From positions 372,001 through 436,000 of the forward strand of contig JBANDB010000017.1 in assembly GCA_037576215.1 (NCBI GenBank): DNA of 64,000 nucleotides, written 5' to 3'. The notes beneath the pieces were generated by a model. It ran no database searches, was not told the DNA's origin, and saw nothing but the letters and a program-made list of their open reading frames with translations. Below, one piece after another: positions 9,749-21,981 of the stretch. The position numbers and the translations under genes are program-made. The DNA comes from Armillaria gallica. Taxonomy: Eukaryota; Basidiomycota; Agaricomycetes; Agaricales; Physalacriaceae. How positions within the stretch are numbered: position 1 is the first letter of the stretch; the number at the start of each line of letters is the position of its first letter.

Positions 9749-12360
9749 TCAATGGCCATTGACAATCTTTTTAGGTACCAGCTGCAGCTTCCCCGCCGAG
9801 CTTAGGACTGCTTTGATACCGGAAGCCGTAATATCGGCATCGGTGGCAACGCCCCATGAGCTCCTCTTCTTCTCTCCCGGCAGTTCATACAAGAGTTCTA
9901 CATACGATGCAGCAACGACTTCAGCGCCCTCTCCGATCGAATGCTCCGAGTATTCCCGAATTGTCAGCGTGCCTTCAACGTGGGAGCGTAGCGCACTGAG
10001 GAAGATGATAAAGGACCGTTTCCCTCCCCTCTGACCTTCCTCTGAGAGCCAAACAGAATGAAGTCTCCCGTCAACACGCGCTTGGTGGCGTCGACGTGCT
10101 CCAGGTTGAACGTGATCACAGAGAACTTGGCGGACGGCGCTAGGATGTCATAATCATATGTCGTCTTGAAGAGCTCTGTCAACGCTCCCACAGAAATTTC
10201 ACCAGCATCCCTCGCCACGCGCTGCACGACTTCGAAAAATGATGCCTGGAATCTCCGTGGGAGCTCTAGACCGAGGGCGTTGACGATAACACTCGCTACG
10301 TCTTCCTGGCCCGACTTGGCGTTGAACCCTACCGACAACTTGAGCTCGGGCAGCTCCCGATCCCCTATGGCGTTGTTCACCGCACTGATCACTGCGCGTA
10401 ATCCAGCGCCCGAGATATCAGAGTCGACACCAACGCCCCACCACGACTGTGCGGATTTGCGATCGCCCGTAGGGATGAGCTCTATGTAAGAGGCAGCACG
10501 GGCGTTTTGGCCCTCATCCAAGTCTATGGTGTGTTCGGTGTATTCGCGGACGGAGAGGTCGATGTTTAAGTAGGTGTGAAGAGCGTCGAGGAGGGAGGAT
10601 ATGGGACCGTTGCCGTCGCCCCGTACGACGCGTAGAACACCGTCGACGGATATGGTACCATCGAATCGTTTGCGCTGCTCGGCTTCGTCTCCGGAATGAT
10701 CAGAAGGATCTGCATTGGGCTCGGTGGAGATCTTGAAGTTCCGTAGGTACAAACGACCTTTGTATTTGGATCCACCAAAGTGATACGCATTCGGAATGCA
10801 GTGGTTATATCATCCACGGTCATCTCACGTGCTTCACGGTCAGAAACCTCTTGGACGACTTGGTAGAATGCTATTTGCAATTTTCTGGGCAGGTCGAGCT
10901 GGAGATTCTGTTTGATGAGGTAGGCGATACCACCTTTGCCGGATTGCGAGTTGACACGAATCAGGGCTTCGTAGGTCATGCCCAAATCGGCAGGGTCAAC
11001 TGGTAGGTACGGCACCTCCCAATATTGGGGTTCACCTTTCGCTGCGGCGGCCGCGTGTCGTGTCTTCTGAGCCTCCAGGCCCTTTTTGATGGCATCCTGA
11101 TGTGACCCAGAAAACGCGGTGAACACGAGTTCACCAGCGTAGGGATGTCTTGGATGAACGGGGAGATCGTTGCATTGGGTGACAACATCGATGGCTGTTT
11201 GTAGGTCGCTGAAGTCGAGGTTGGGATGGATCCCTTGGGAGTACAAGTTAAGGGCGAGGTTGACTAGGTCGACATTTCCTGTCCGCTCTCCGTTACCGAA
11301 GAAGCAGCCTTCAATACGGTCACCGCCAGCCAGGAAACCAAGCTCGGCTGATGCAATTCCAGTTCCTGGAAGAAAATAAGCAAAGGAAGACGGTGCTGTG
11401 AGGCGGACGCGTACCTCGATCGTTATGGGGATGTAGACTGACCAAAATCTTCTCCCTCTCGGTAATTTTGGTGCAGAAATATTCAATCTGCAAAGACAGT
11501 CAGAACATTGCGCGAACGTCGGAATATCATGAAATATTACCTGATCGGCATAATGATTTGGCGGGGCGATCTCCACCGTTGATGGAAGATTGAAGATGAT
11601 CTTGTCCTCGAAATTAGTACCAGCCTTTCCCCATGCTGCTTTGACGACTTCGCAAATCTCCACTGCAAAGTCCGGTTCTGTTTGCGTAAACGTTTCCGGA
11701 CTGTATTCGTAGCGGAACTTGGTTCCATATTTTGCGGTGCATTCCTCCGTCAGCTGTCTAACGATTTTGGTGTGCGTAGCGGCAAGTTCGATGGTCTGTT
11801 CCTTTGAGTTGCGAAACACGACATTTCGGAACAAGGGGGATGTGGCATTATACATGTGGAGAATGGCGTGCTTGCATCCAGCGACCGCGTCAATCGTGCG
11901 TTTTATCAGGTCTTCCCGGGCTGGTGTCAAGACCTTGCTCAATATGAGTTCAATACACCCTGTATCCAAGGATGAAATAATAGAAGATCGAACTAACTTG
12001 TATCCATACGTCGTCTGGAACTTCATTGTTTTCGATGAGACCCCGTACGAAGGAGAAATCAGTGTCGCTAGCGGCGGGGTATGCGACCTCGACTTCTTTG
12101 ACACCACATTTAACGATCTCCCTAAAGAAAGTCGTTTTCTGTTCGATGGTCATTGGGTTGGCCAGGGCCTGGTTACCATCCCGAAGGTCGGTCGACAACC
12201 AACTGGGAGGCTTGGTGAACGTTTTCGACGGCCATTGACGATCCTTGAGGTTCAATGGGGTGTACGGCTTGTACTTTCGCGAAGGGTCAGCTCTAGAAAC
12301 AGGGAAAAGTTCAGTGACGGTCATCAACAGTGGAAGTGAGGGTACAGACAGCATGGGCAT
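9749..12360 (-). CDS. LEU4: 2-isopropylmalate synthase (alpha-IPMS) with duplicated C-terminal regulatory module
   Basis: First committed enzyme of leucine biosynthesis: condenses acetyl-CoA with 2-ketoisovalerate, usually feedback-inhibited by leucine. Exons read as 12360-11998, 11933-11541, 11487-11415 and 11365-9749. The catalytic TIM-barrel part shows [53 protein letters not shown] and [17 protein letters not shown], including the metal-binding HPHND motif. A linker subdomain follows ([29 protein letters not shown]), then a LeuA regulatory domain ([49 protein letters not shown]). The linker and regulatory domain then occur a second time ([75 protein letters not shown]), giving about 815 residues, well above the usual fungal size near 600-650. 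Two one-base losses (about 10760 in an A-run of the coding strand, about 10002 in a T-run) break the raw frame; both halves stay homologous. It is divergent from the GluRS gene. Confidence 0.9.
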
Positions 12361-12530
12361 GGTGGTGGATCGAAGTAAAGAAAACTTTTAGCAGAATCGT
12401 GTGCTAAAATAGAATCTTGTCACAGATATGACTCACTAATGAGAAATCCGATTATTCCGATAGGGCCGACTGTGCCGACCTTGGAGTCACTGAAAATCAT
12501 TGATCTTCTTATCGACATCCACCATCTCCA
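12361..12530. promoter_or_regulatory. Shared divergent promoter of LEU4 and GluRS with Gcn4/Cpc1-type site
   Basis: Only 170 bp separate the two start codons. A perfect TGACTCA lies at 12429-12435, and the TGACTC core recurs on the minus strand at 12484-12489. TGACTCA is the established binding site of Gcn4/Cpc1, the bZIP regulator of general amino-acid control in fungi. Both flanking genes (leucine biosynthesis and an aminoacyl-tRNA synthetase) are classical target types. Regulation is inferred from the site alone. Confidence 0.6.
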
Positions 12531-15102
12531 ATGACGACCTTGACCGTGTCGGCGAAGATTTCGCCCTTTCCCTTTGCTGCAGTTGCGACAGCAACATATA
12601 CCCAAAAAGCTGAGATTGTGTACGATGAGGCGGTTACTGGACCAGTCCTGGATCTGAACGGATCGACCATCACCGTTGAAGAAGACATCGTCCACGCGTT
12701 ATCCAAAGCAGGCGGCCTTTCCGAAGATAGCTCCAAGGTGAATTTTATTATAGCTCACTCCACCGTTGTTGATTTACTCAAAAATCTATCAGACGGCTAC
12801 GTTTTTTGCACTGGCAAAGACCTTGCTCTCTACAACTGCGGTCCCGGATATCATCACAGCTCTTGATTCGTTAGACGACCATCTTGCGTTTAGGACTTTC
12901 CTTGTTGGGCATGATCTTACTGCATCGGATTGGATACTGTGGGGGACCTTGAAAGGTGATCATCGTCGCGTCTACTTAAAGGGGAAAAAATTAACAACGC
13001 CAGGCAATATCAGGATCATCGGTCTTCTCAAAAACAATAAGCACGCTCACCTGAATCGATGGTTCTCATATCTGGAATCTTTGGAATCCACTCAAGCAGC
13101 TCTCGCTGGTTTGACAGCCGCAAAAGCCAGCAAGGCTAGATCTACCAAAGTTGCGGCTGGCTTCGCCCTTGGTCTCGAGGGTGCAAAGATTGGTGAAGTG
13201 GTTACTCGCTTCCCTCCCGAGCCAAGCGGCTACTTGCATATTGGACATGCCAAGGCTGCAATGTTGAATCAGTATTTCGCCAAAATGTACAAGGGAAAGC
13301 TGATCATTCGTTTCGACGACACCAACCCCAGCAAGGAAACGGTACGGAGCTATTTGCCTTATGGGATTTTTACTAAAATGATGGGTAGACTGAGTTCGAG
13401 GATACCATCCTGGAAGATCTTGCCCTTCTCGACATCAAAGGAGACGTTGTTACTCACACTTCTGACTACTTTGATACCCTGTATGGCTTCGCCATCCAAA
13501 TCATCAAGTCTGGTAAAGCTTATACCGACGATACTGAACAAGCTCAGGTACGAGATGTGCGCTTGCCTTGCTTATGTTAGTACTTAAGCCTGGAGCAGAT
13601 GCGCAAGGAGCGTATGGAGGGAATCGCCTCAGCCCATCGTAATGACAGTATTGAAGAAAACCTCAAACATTTCGCCGAGATGACTGCAGCATCTCCGAGG
13701 GTCTTCGGTGGTGTCTACGAGCCAAACTGAGTGTAGATGATAACAACAAGGCTTTACGCGATCCAGTCATATACAGATGCAACACTCTGCCTCATCATCG
13801 TACTGGGTACGTACTTTCAGGCAGTGACAATCATCGATCAAATTTGATGTATGTTTTAGGGACAAGTGGAAAGTTTACCCCACCTACGATTTCGCGTGTC
13901 CTATAGTAGACTCCATCGAAGGTGTTACTCATGCACTCAGGACAAACGAGTATCGTGATCGAAACCCGCAGTATCGCTGGATGACCGAAGCGCTTGGCAT
14001 CCGCAATGTCCAAATTTGGGACTTTAGTCGTCTCAACTTCATCTACACTTTGCTGTCGAAACGGAAGCTGCATCATTTCGTCAATACGGGATTGGTGCGC
14101 GGATGGGACGATCCTCGTTTCCCGACCGTGCGCGGTATTCGACGTCGTGGACTGACTGTCGAGGCCCTTCGCCAGTTCATGCTCTTGCAAGGCCCATCCC
14201 AAGCGATAGTTTCATTGGAATGGGATTCCATATGGGCTATGAACAAGAAAGTCATTGATCCTATTGCTCCGCGTCACTGGGCAATCGTCCAAGCCAAAAG
14301 GTATGTCGTCCACTGGCTGTTATACACTTCCATGCCCATTTCTCGCTAGTGTTCCTGTCACCATCAAGGGTGGACCAAGCGCGCCTGAAGTGAAAAGTGT
14401 GCCGAAACACAAAAAGAACCCTGATGTTGGTGAAAAGAAGACGGTATATTCGTCAAACATTCTTGTCGATCAGGAGGACGCGCAGTCGTTCGAAGACCAA
14501 GAGGAGGTCAGTAATCTGAACTTCTATGTCTATTTATCTAATTGTCGTATAGGTCACTCTTATGGACTGGGGTAATGCTATCGTCCGGTCGAAAACAACC
14601 AACGCATCGGGCCAGGTCACCTCTATCGAAATGGACCTTCATCTCGACGGTGACTTCAAAAAGACCAAGAAAAAGATAACCTGGCTCGCCCAACCTACGC
14701 CGAGAACCCTTTGATCCCCGTCACACTCCTTGACTATGACTACCTAATCACCAAAAAGAAGCTCGAGGAGAACGACGCCGTGAATGACTTTATCACGCCC
14801 GTAACCGAGTTCCGCGAGGCCGCTCTGGCTGATGCGAACGTCCGGGACCTGAAGAAGGGCGATTACATGCAGTTTGAGCGGAAGGGGTATTTCGTGTTTG
14901 ATGGAGCGGGGGCGGATGGCAGTCTGGAGTTTATCAGGATTCCGGATGGGAAAGCTGCGGGTTTGGCCAGCAAGGCGACTCCTGTGGCTGCCGCTGAGAG
15001 GAACCGACCAAGATGTACAAGGTGGAGAGTGTTTACGGGTCTAATGTTACGCCGGAGGCTGATACGAAGATGTACAAGGTGAACAGCATTTACAGTTCGT
15101 AG
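12531..15102 (+). CDS. GUS1: Glutamyl-tRNA synthetase, cytosolic
   Basis: Class I aminoacyl-tRNA synthetase charging tRNA-Glu in the cytosol. Exon 1 is 12531-12737. The N-terminal part has a GST-C-like region ([31 protein letters not shown]). The catalytic core begins [20 protein letters not shown] with the HIGH signature, then [68 protein letters not shown], and the KMSKS-like LLSKRKL followed by [17 protein letters not shown]. The C-terminal anticodon-binding beta-barrel contains [11 protein letters not shown] and [13 protein letters not shown]. Introns are inferred at 12738-12792, about 13342-13390, 13547-13597, 13806-13859, 14301-14347 and 14506-14553. One-base losses at about 13690, 14700 and 14998 shift the raw frame; allowing for them, the protein ends at TAG 15100-15102. 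The synthetase is essential, so these are read as sequence errors. Confidence 0.92.
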
Positions 15103-15475
15103 AACTTACGATAGACAGGAAAACGGTCGCAAAATATTTGCATATGAAAGAGCAGGCACCTATCATTCAAAAGAGAAGTGATTTCACGCAAAAGAATTTT
15201 CCTCAACGTTGAACGAAGAAAGCTACCCGTATATATCAAAGAATAAATATTAGGAACCGTTGCTGTGTCCGATATGGCGAAGTGGACAAGTCTCTTACTC
15301 TGAGTGACCATCCTTCTCTCTCATTTATTCTGCGTTTCTTGCGCAAGCTTGAGCGCTTAAAACCGGGACCACGGGCCGAGTTCTCTATTTTATAAGCTGA
15401 TCTTTCTCACGCAAACTTTCATTCTGTTTTTCTTCCGTCAGTGGTCCGACATCGAGTCTTTCGACTTCGACTGCC
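15103..15475. other. Intergenic, promoter of MBOAT gene
   Basis: About 370 bp between the GluRS stop and the acyltransferase start. Small frames here lack motifs. It probably holds the GluRS 3' UTR and the promoter of the next gene. Confidence 0.4.
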
Positions 15476-16789
15476 ATGTCCTCTGATGAAAAACGACTGC
15501 CTTTCCCTTTCATAACATTCCTTGTACTGCCCGACGTTCTTTTGGCACTTGTCTTGGCTTTGGGCTTGTCCAAACAAACGCGTATCTTCCTGTTCGCTGG
15601 TTTTGCTCTGCTATGCTACAAAGGCCTTCAATATACCACTGGAGATAAAATGCAGGACTATTCAATGGGTTCGACGATTGGTGGCCAGTTTTTCACGGCT
15701 TTGCATCTTCTCCTTATTGTCGAGCCCATTCGGCAGTATCGTCACTCGACAGATGTTGATGATCCTCGCACGCGCCCGCTTCTCAAAAGAGTATACTGGG
15801 CAGGATGCACCATACACTCACCCCGTGGCATCGGCTGGAATTATCAAGTTCGTTCTTGTCGTTAGCTTTTGGATCGTAGCTTGCCTGACAGCCTCTTCGC
15901 AGACGCCCCATGTTCCTGACCGGCCCGCCATGAAACGAGGCGCCTTCATCATTTCGCGTGTCTCGCGTGCCGTTGCATCCTTCTTAATCATAGATGCTGC
16001 ACAGTCATTCATTCACACCAATCCGTTGTTTTCGGGTTCGGCTGCCGAACTTGAGAACGCGTCAATTACATCTCAAGGACTTTTATACCGTTGCCTGAAC
16101 ATCATTGCGTGGATGTCGACGCCTCATGCAGGTGTGCGTATGCAATATTATCTGATAAGCGTCATAAGCGTGGTGTTTGGCCTTTCGACGCCAGCTGATT
16201 GGCCTGATCCTTTTGGAAAATGGAGCGATGCCTATACCGTGCGGAACCTCTGGGGGTATGTTGCCGACTTTGATAACACTTTCCCTATTTCTGACTTATG
16301 TTCATTAGTCGGACATGGCATCAGATGATGAGAAGAGTTTGTGATTCCTTTTACTCGTGTGAACAAAAATAATTCAGTGACGTGTAGTATCTTTCGTCAA
16401 TTGGGAAGGTGGTGGTTCAGGTCGCCGGATTCGAGAAAGGAACATGGCTCTCGTCATATACCCAGCTGTTCGTCGGATTCTTCGTTTCTGGTGTGATGCA
16501 TTCGTTCGGGGATGCAATGGTAGGAAGGAAGCACTTTGGGGCGTCTTTCCCGTTCTTCATTGTGCAAGTTGCAGCCATCATAGCCGAGGATATTGTCATC
16601 GATCTCACGGGTCGATGGGGCAGGAGACCGTCAACAAAGGTATCTTTTATTGTTGGGTTTGCTTGGGTCTTTACCTGGTCGATGATTTCCTTTCCATTAT
16701 ACATTGACTGGGCCGTGAAAGCTGGCCTTGGGGGTTGTGAACTCTTACCCGTCTCACCAATCCGTACTTTGTTGGGACTTTGGAAGTAA
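15476..16789 (+). CDS. Wax-synthase-like membrane-bound O-acyltransferase (MBOAT family)
   Basis: Multi-pass ER membrane acyltransferase, predicted to move an acyl or acetyl group from CoA to a hydroxyl. The start at 15476 (MSSDEKRLPFPF) leads into several hydrophobic helices. The wax-synthase hallmark RGIGWNYQ lies at about 15828-15850, followed by further helices (KFVLVVSFWIVACL), then RTWHQMMRR in a small exon after an intron (about 16257-16307), YLSSIGKVVVQVAGF after a second intron, and the likely catalytic His in GVMHSFGD at about 16492-16515. It ends VSPIRTLLGLWK with TAA at 16787-16789. One base is missing just after the RGIGWNYQ motif (about 15846, A-run). Enzymes of this type acetylate fungal terpenoids; two P450 genes lie downstream. 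The substrate is unknown. Confidence 0.8.
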
Positions 16790-16868
16790 ACACAATTATA
16801 TATCTACGTATATGCAACGAAGCTTCTTTAGTTCGATAGATAAATACCTATCTATTCATAGAATACTG

Positions 16869-19268
16869 TCAGTGGCGGATGGGTTGCCAGAATTTACGAA
16901 CTCGTTGTCTCCTCGAGGCGTCTAAACGTGAAGCTGGAAGGGATGGTAAGATAAGGCCGCTTCTCTGCCTGGATGGATACACGTGCCTGAACGATACGTT
17001 GGGAATGCAGTGTATCCCGAACCAAAGATCTTTGGGACGTTGGGAATCCACTAAGCTGATTTCATAGTTCATAACGACATGGGACATAAATGTTTTCAGC
17101 AGGTGGGATGCAACAAAACGGCCGGGCTATGAAACAGAGATGATCAGTGGCTGTGTCTATACGGGACTGTCATTGCAACGAGAGTACGAACGCTATGTCG
17201 AGGCGTCAGTCATTGAGATTGGAGATGATGAGTAGTAACCAACCAAGTATGTTTGCCGTGACCAAAAGGGAGGAAGTGACTGCTCGTGTTAACCATTCCT
17301 CCCGCTTCAAATTTATGCGCAGAGGTTCCTTCCATGAATCTCGTTGGATCGAACGTCAAAGGATCCTGGTAGTAGGCCGAATCAAAATGTGCACCAAATG
17401 CCGGCGAGACTAGAGAACCGGCCGGAATGACAGTTCCATCTGAGAATCGTAGCGTTTCCATGGCTTTGCGAGGAAATCCCACTATGAATAAGTCAGGTAA
17501 AGGTCATGTAAGCGGATATGGATTCTTACTGGAACCCAGGCCATTGATTCTCATGGATTCCTTCAAGAAACAGTCCATGACTGACAATTCCTTCAACATG
17601 TTCCGCGACCATCCATGGCGAGAAAAGGCAGAGGTGGCTTCTTCCCGCAATCTCACAGCCCATTCGGGATGTAACGCCAGATTGATGAGTGCCTGAGTAA
17701 GGGTCTACGAAGGACGACACTTTTCAGTCTTGTCCCTGAAAAGGACGTCCGGAACGACAAACCATGGAAGACGTATGTATAGTTGCAGCATTTATCACAA
17801 GTATCCTCGCAACCAATGCTTCTGTGCTAGCTTGTTCGCCTTGAGCAGCCGCCAAGAACCACCACAAAAAGTCGGTCTGGGAAGTTTATATATGAGACAA
17901 GCTACAGCTGCGTTTGGATGATTTGCCTACATCCATCTCCTCTTTGGTCAAGGTGCCGTTGCTCATGAATGCGCGACGTTCTTCCACCAAGGGTCCGATG
18001 TGGGCGATGGCATTCTGTACGCTGGAAGAAAACCTTGAGGTCAATCTTCCTATCAATCTATAGACGCATTGGCGGTCATTTTTGAATTCATTCCGAGACA
18101 ATCGACTCACGGATGTAGGAAGCTGGGAAAGAGATTGATTATTGTGCTCGTTGCTATAGTGTTCACTGCGAATTGGATGCTGACTTTGTTGTAATCTACA
18201 TTGCGACCTGTTGTCGACGACAATAAGACTTCACAAACAGATTAAAGTGGAACTGATACATACACAAATCCGGTCCAACGAGAATCCGGTTGAACGTCCG
18301 GGCGACTATAGTTGTGATAGAGTGAAGTCCTCTGCAATGTAAGATCCTCCCTATAACAGAAATGAGCAGTTCAATAGATACATACACAAGAAAGGTCATA
18401 CCAGGCGGACAATTTCGACCGATAATAGCATCAAAGGCGGGAACAGCTTCGTCCATAATTTCAGAAACCAAAAAATCCAGGTTTCGAGTGAGCTAGTAGA
18501 GGTATTCTGGGATAAGTATATACAGGTTCATTCGTATGTCAAGGACGCAAACCTTGTTGCGCAGAATAGGCAAATGGTACGGATCATCATGCACGGGCAA
18601 ACCCATCGTGTAGGGAATTTGGAGTTCCTGCTGTAACATGAAGCTCATGACACATAGAAGGACAAGTTGAACTGACGTCTTTGGCGGATTCCAACAATGA
18701 TAGAGACTTGTCAGAACAGCGATGGAACTCTTCAACTGTAACAGACAATATTGAGAAGCAGTATTTTTGAACCTTGAGTTAAATCACCAAGCTTGTCGCC
18801 CGATAGCACGTATACCCATGACTGCCATCGGGGAATTCTGAAAACTGTAGACTTGCTCTAAATTCAAGGTCAGAATGGATGCCGATTCAAGTCAGTGATA
18901 AGATACAAACCGTGTTGTAACCTTCTGATAACATGGTAGAAGAGTCCACGAAAAAGCGCGCGCCTCCATAAATCCGACCGGCAGGAAGCCAGTGAGGGAA
19001 ACCAAAGGCAGGAACCTGCTGCTAAAGGTGGAAGTTAATGCGCTGGTGGCTCCTACAACACAAGCCGACACACACTACTCAACAGAAAGCTGAGAACATG
19101 GTACACAATGGCACTGTTGACAATAACAGATACCAAGAGCAGAGGGTCGCTAGTCAAAATACGCGACGCATAGTCTGAAAAGACCATCAGTAAGTCCCCC
19201 AGAGACATTCCATTTGATGTCAAGAGTGGCAAACGAAGAAAGATAGCAGGGTTCAAGAATGTAGCCAT
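16869..19268 (-). CDS. Cytochrome P450 monooxygenase, membrane-anchored
   Basis: Heme-thiolate monooxygenase on the minus strand. The start near 19268 (MATFLNPAIFLRLP) is followed by a hydrophobic anchor (PLLLVSVIVNSAIVYHVLSF). Internal exons include a helix segment SSSVQNAIAHIGPLVEERR (about 18000), FLWWFLAAAQGEQAS, ATIHTSSMV (I-helix Thr/Ser region), TQALINLALHPEWAVRLREE, CFLKESMRING (K-helix ExxR equivalent ESMR), and TLRFSDGTVIPAGSLVSPA. The heme-binding loop is FLPFGHGKHT, then the split codon of Cys and PGRF. The C-terminal part is YEISLVDSQRPKDLWFG. At the splice after KHT (about 17127) one base is missing, so the Cys codon reads correctly only if a C is restored. Fungal P450s with an FGHGKHxCPGRF loop are often terpenoid oxidases; the substrate is unknown. 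Many short introns; borders are approximate. Confidence 0.8.
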
Positions 19269-20122
19269 AAGTACAGCACGAATAAGCGATCTTGCTCATA
19301 CTCTTGTGATATATATCCAGAACTGGAAACAACAGCCACACAAATGGAGCTAGCACAGTATTGCCCAAAGATCATCAGGCAGACGCGGAGAACAGCAGAA
19401 AGACTACAGCATATGTCGAGTAAATGACTTGCTAAAGCTAGGCTTGATCAGTATCGACTCCTTAGTCTATCCGGCCTGACCGATAACCAATAAGAAACAA
19501 GATCACTTCCCGGGGTGATCGCAGCCGGCTGCGGGGCTAATTAGGGCTAATTCAGATTTTGATTACGGACATACAACTCCTTGTCGAAGTGCCATCAGAT
19601 AAGTAATGATCGACCCTGATCACTTCCTATTCGCCCGTCCAAAAATAACTTTGCTTCATCTGGCGCCCTTGTCTCCGTGCCCTCATGGTGTTTTGGTCAA
19701 CTCGGATCTCAGCCACTAGTTGCGACCTTTGCGGCTCCGTATATCTCAGACTCTGCCCGTGGATACCCGGGTTCGATTTACTATTAGAATCATGTCACCG
19801 ATTGCGGTAGTACATTCTAGTGATGCTCACCTGCATATTGCAACTGGCAAGCGCCAAAACACATTCACTACGGCATTCCCGATCACTTTGTCCTGTGTAC
19901 GTCTTCTAGTGTGGAACATGACTTCTATGCGGGACCCCCGAGTTTCCGCCTTCCCGGTTATTCTCTTGCTTTCTGCGTGTTTTCCAGGAATTCAGTACTT
20001 ACTCCTTCCGGTCTCTTTGGCTCTGTTTTCTGTTTCGGTCATCTGTTCAAATCTAATACGGGGATCTATGGGAAGTAGAGGGTATATCTACACACTGTGT
20101 CGTTTGAAATACCATCCACACG
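19269..20122. promoter_or_regulatory. Divergent intergenic region of P450 and DUF6533 gene with palindromes
   Basis: About 850 bp between the P450 start (-) and the DUF6533 start (+). At 19501-19520 a sequence has GATCAC and GTGATC ends around a C/G core. A perfect 12-bp palindrome GCAGCCGGCTGC follows at 19521-19532, and then two copies of GGGCTAATT (19534-19542, 19544-19552). A CCAAT lies just upstream (about 19487). This clustering suggests protein-binding sites, but no specific factor can be named. An open frame at 19720-20136 has no motif and is probably not translated. Confidence 0.35.
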
Positions 20123-21981
20123 ATGGAATCAGCTAGTCCTGCCTTGTCGGCCATATTCATGCAAATTGGCGACGTACAAGCCGTGAATATTGCTGCTGGT
20201 ATCTCTTTAACCATTAGCCTGTCCTCAGCAACTAATCTGTACCAGCTGGTGCTCTGACGTGGCTTGTATATGATATTTTTCTGACTGCACCCCTCGAGGT
20301 TTGTCGACCTCTTTCATCTTCATTGTATTAACCGCTCCGGATGATAGTTATCGATGCTGGTAAAGTACGACCACATCACGACTGATAGACTTTGGACTGA
20401 AAACTCGTTTCAGAGAGAGATGGACCTTCACAAAAGTTCTCTATTGTTTCATACGTTATTATACAGTGTTCACTCTGAGGTATGTGCATCTGGTATGTCT
20501 CCATTTTGTCTCTCTCTAATGTAGATTCACAGCATCAATCTTGCAGGAAAGTATTTCATTCTGACCCCCTTGTCTTCCTGAAGTTACCGTGTGTTATAGT
20601 TAACAGCAGTAAGACTGTATCTTTCCAAGTGAGTCGTTCTTATGTGTCCACTTTCTCACACTCACAGAACTTCCAGCTGTGAGCCCACTGGCCTTCGAAG
20701 CAAGTGAACGACTAAAATTCGTTCCCGCTCCAGCTGTCAGCGCTGGTTTTGGTTTATTGGCTAGTAAGGACTTCCTTTGGGTTTTGTTTACTGATATAAA
20801 GACACGTCGTTGCAGCAACGGCCCAGTCTTGTCTACAGCCATTGGAGAATGTCTACTTCTGATCCGAGTTAATGCGTTATATGGATACAATCGCCGGGGT
20901 GGGTGATGGACGTTGGTTCTATCGTCAAAGACTGACACGCTGACGACGTAACAGTTATGATTCTGACGTCGTCCCTCTATCTTGGTTGGTCTTCATCCTT
21001 TTGTGTCCTATCTTTAGGCTTTGATTCCTCATATCGACGATTCCAGCCGAGACAGTGGTATGATGGACTCGTTCGTGCTGTCTTTATCTGTGCTCATGAA
21101 TATGTTAAAGCTCGCTTTTACTACTGTCGCAGTTGAGATTTCTAGTATCACGGTCCTTCCTCGCACATCCGTCACACCGGTCCCTGGCTGCATAGCCACT
21201 TCTCCCCCTCGAATTAAACTAACATTGGCCGCATGGTTTGTTTGACTTTATTCATTCTAACTCGAACCCTGATTCTAACAATCCAATAGGATTATGGCTC
21301 TTATAGTTGCATGTATGCCCTCGTAATTCCAATGACCCGTAGAGACAGTCCTGATCATAAAGTTAGCTGTCTTTTTCGTTCTCTCACTCTTCAAGTTTTT
21401 CGCGTCTATTTCATCTATGCAACTGGGCAAGCCGACAGCGTTCAAGGACATTTTACGAGCTAGAAAAATCATGCCTACCCTTTCGCTCTTCATCCGAGAC
21501 AATTCGTTCTTCTTCTTTTTGTGAGTCTAGCATCCTACATCGTCTTGAATACAGCTGATTGCACCATAGCGCTTTCAGTATGCTATATTTGAGCCATATA
21601 TTCAGCTGCCACTCAATTTATATGTACAGGTTTACAGCTCATCAACCTGGTCTTCATCGTGGGCCTTGCGGACCGTCCAATACAGCAAATGGGCACCGCG
21701 TGCGTGGTCATATTCTTCTCCCTTGAGTAACTCTTACTGTTGAGTAGGTGGCTGATGGCAGGTTACGCTGTCATGGTAAGCCCTTTCGAACGTTGATCAT
21801 CTCGATCCTGTTGACTTAATGCATGTAGGTATCCCGGTTGATGTTGAACATGCGGACTATGTCACGCTTTGTTAATGTGGGCGAGTCTTATGAACTAGAC
21901 TCAAGATTCCAATCGAGAAGTGCCATGAGGTTTGCTGTTGGCAATACTCAGGGGACAGATTCCTCCACTGATCATGACTAA
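20123..21981 (+). CDS. DUF6533-type multi-pass membrane protein
   Basis: Member of a large agaricomycete-specific membrane family of unknown function. The start at 20123 gives MESASPALSAIF. After a first intron come the typical signature AGALTWLVYDIFLTAPLE, then a short exon ERWTFTKVLYCFIRYYTVFTLR, later CLLLIRVNALYGYNRR (family pattern LRVYALYG), ILTSSLYLGW, PGCIATSPP, KDILRARKIMPTLSLFIRD, LINLVFIVGLADRP and VSRLMLNMRTMSR. The stop is TAA at 21979-21981. These segments match the family order: N-terminal YD-LLT, W-x-x-x-K-x-L, RVxALYG, PGC, and a C-terminal SRLxLNxR. Seven helices are expected. The middle part (20520-20800) is hard to splice cleanly and may contain a frame error. Confidence 0.72.

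Noticed and set aside
19720..20136. 139-codon plus-strand open frame upstream of the DUF6533 gene
   Set aside because: No domain, overlaps the real start of the DUF6533 gene in another frame, and sits in a divergent promoter.
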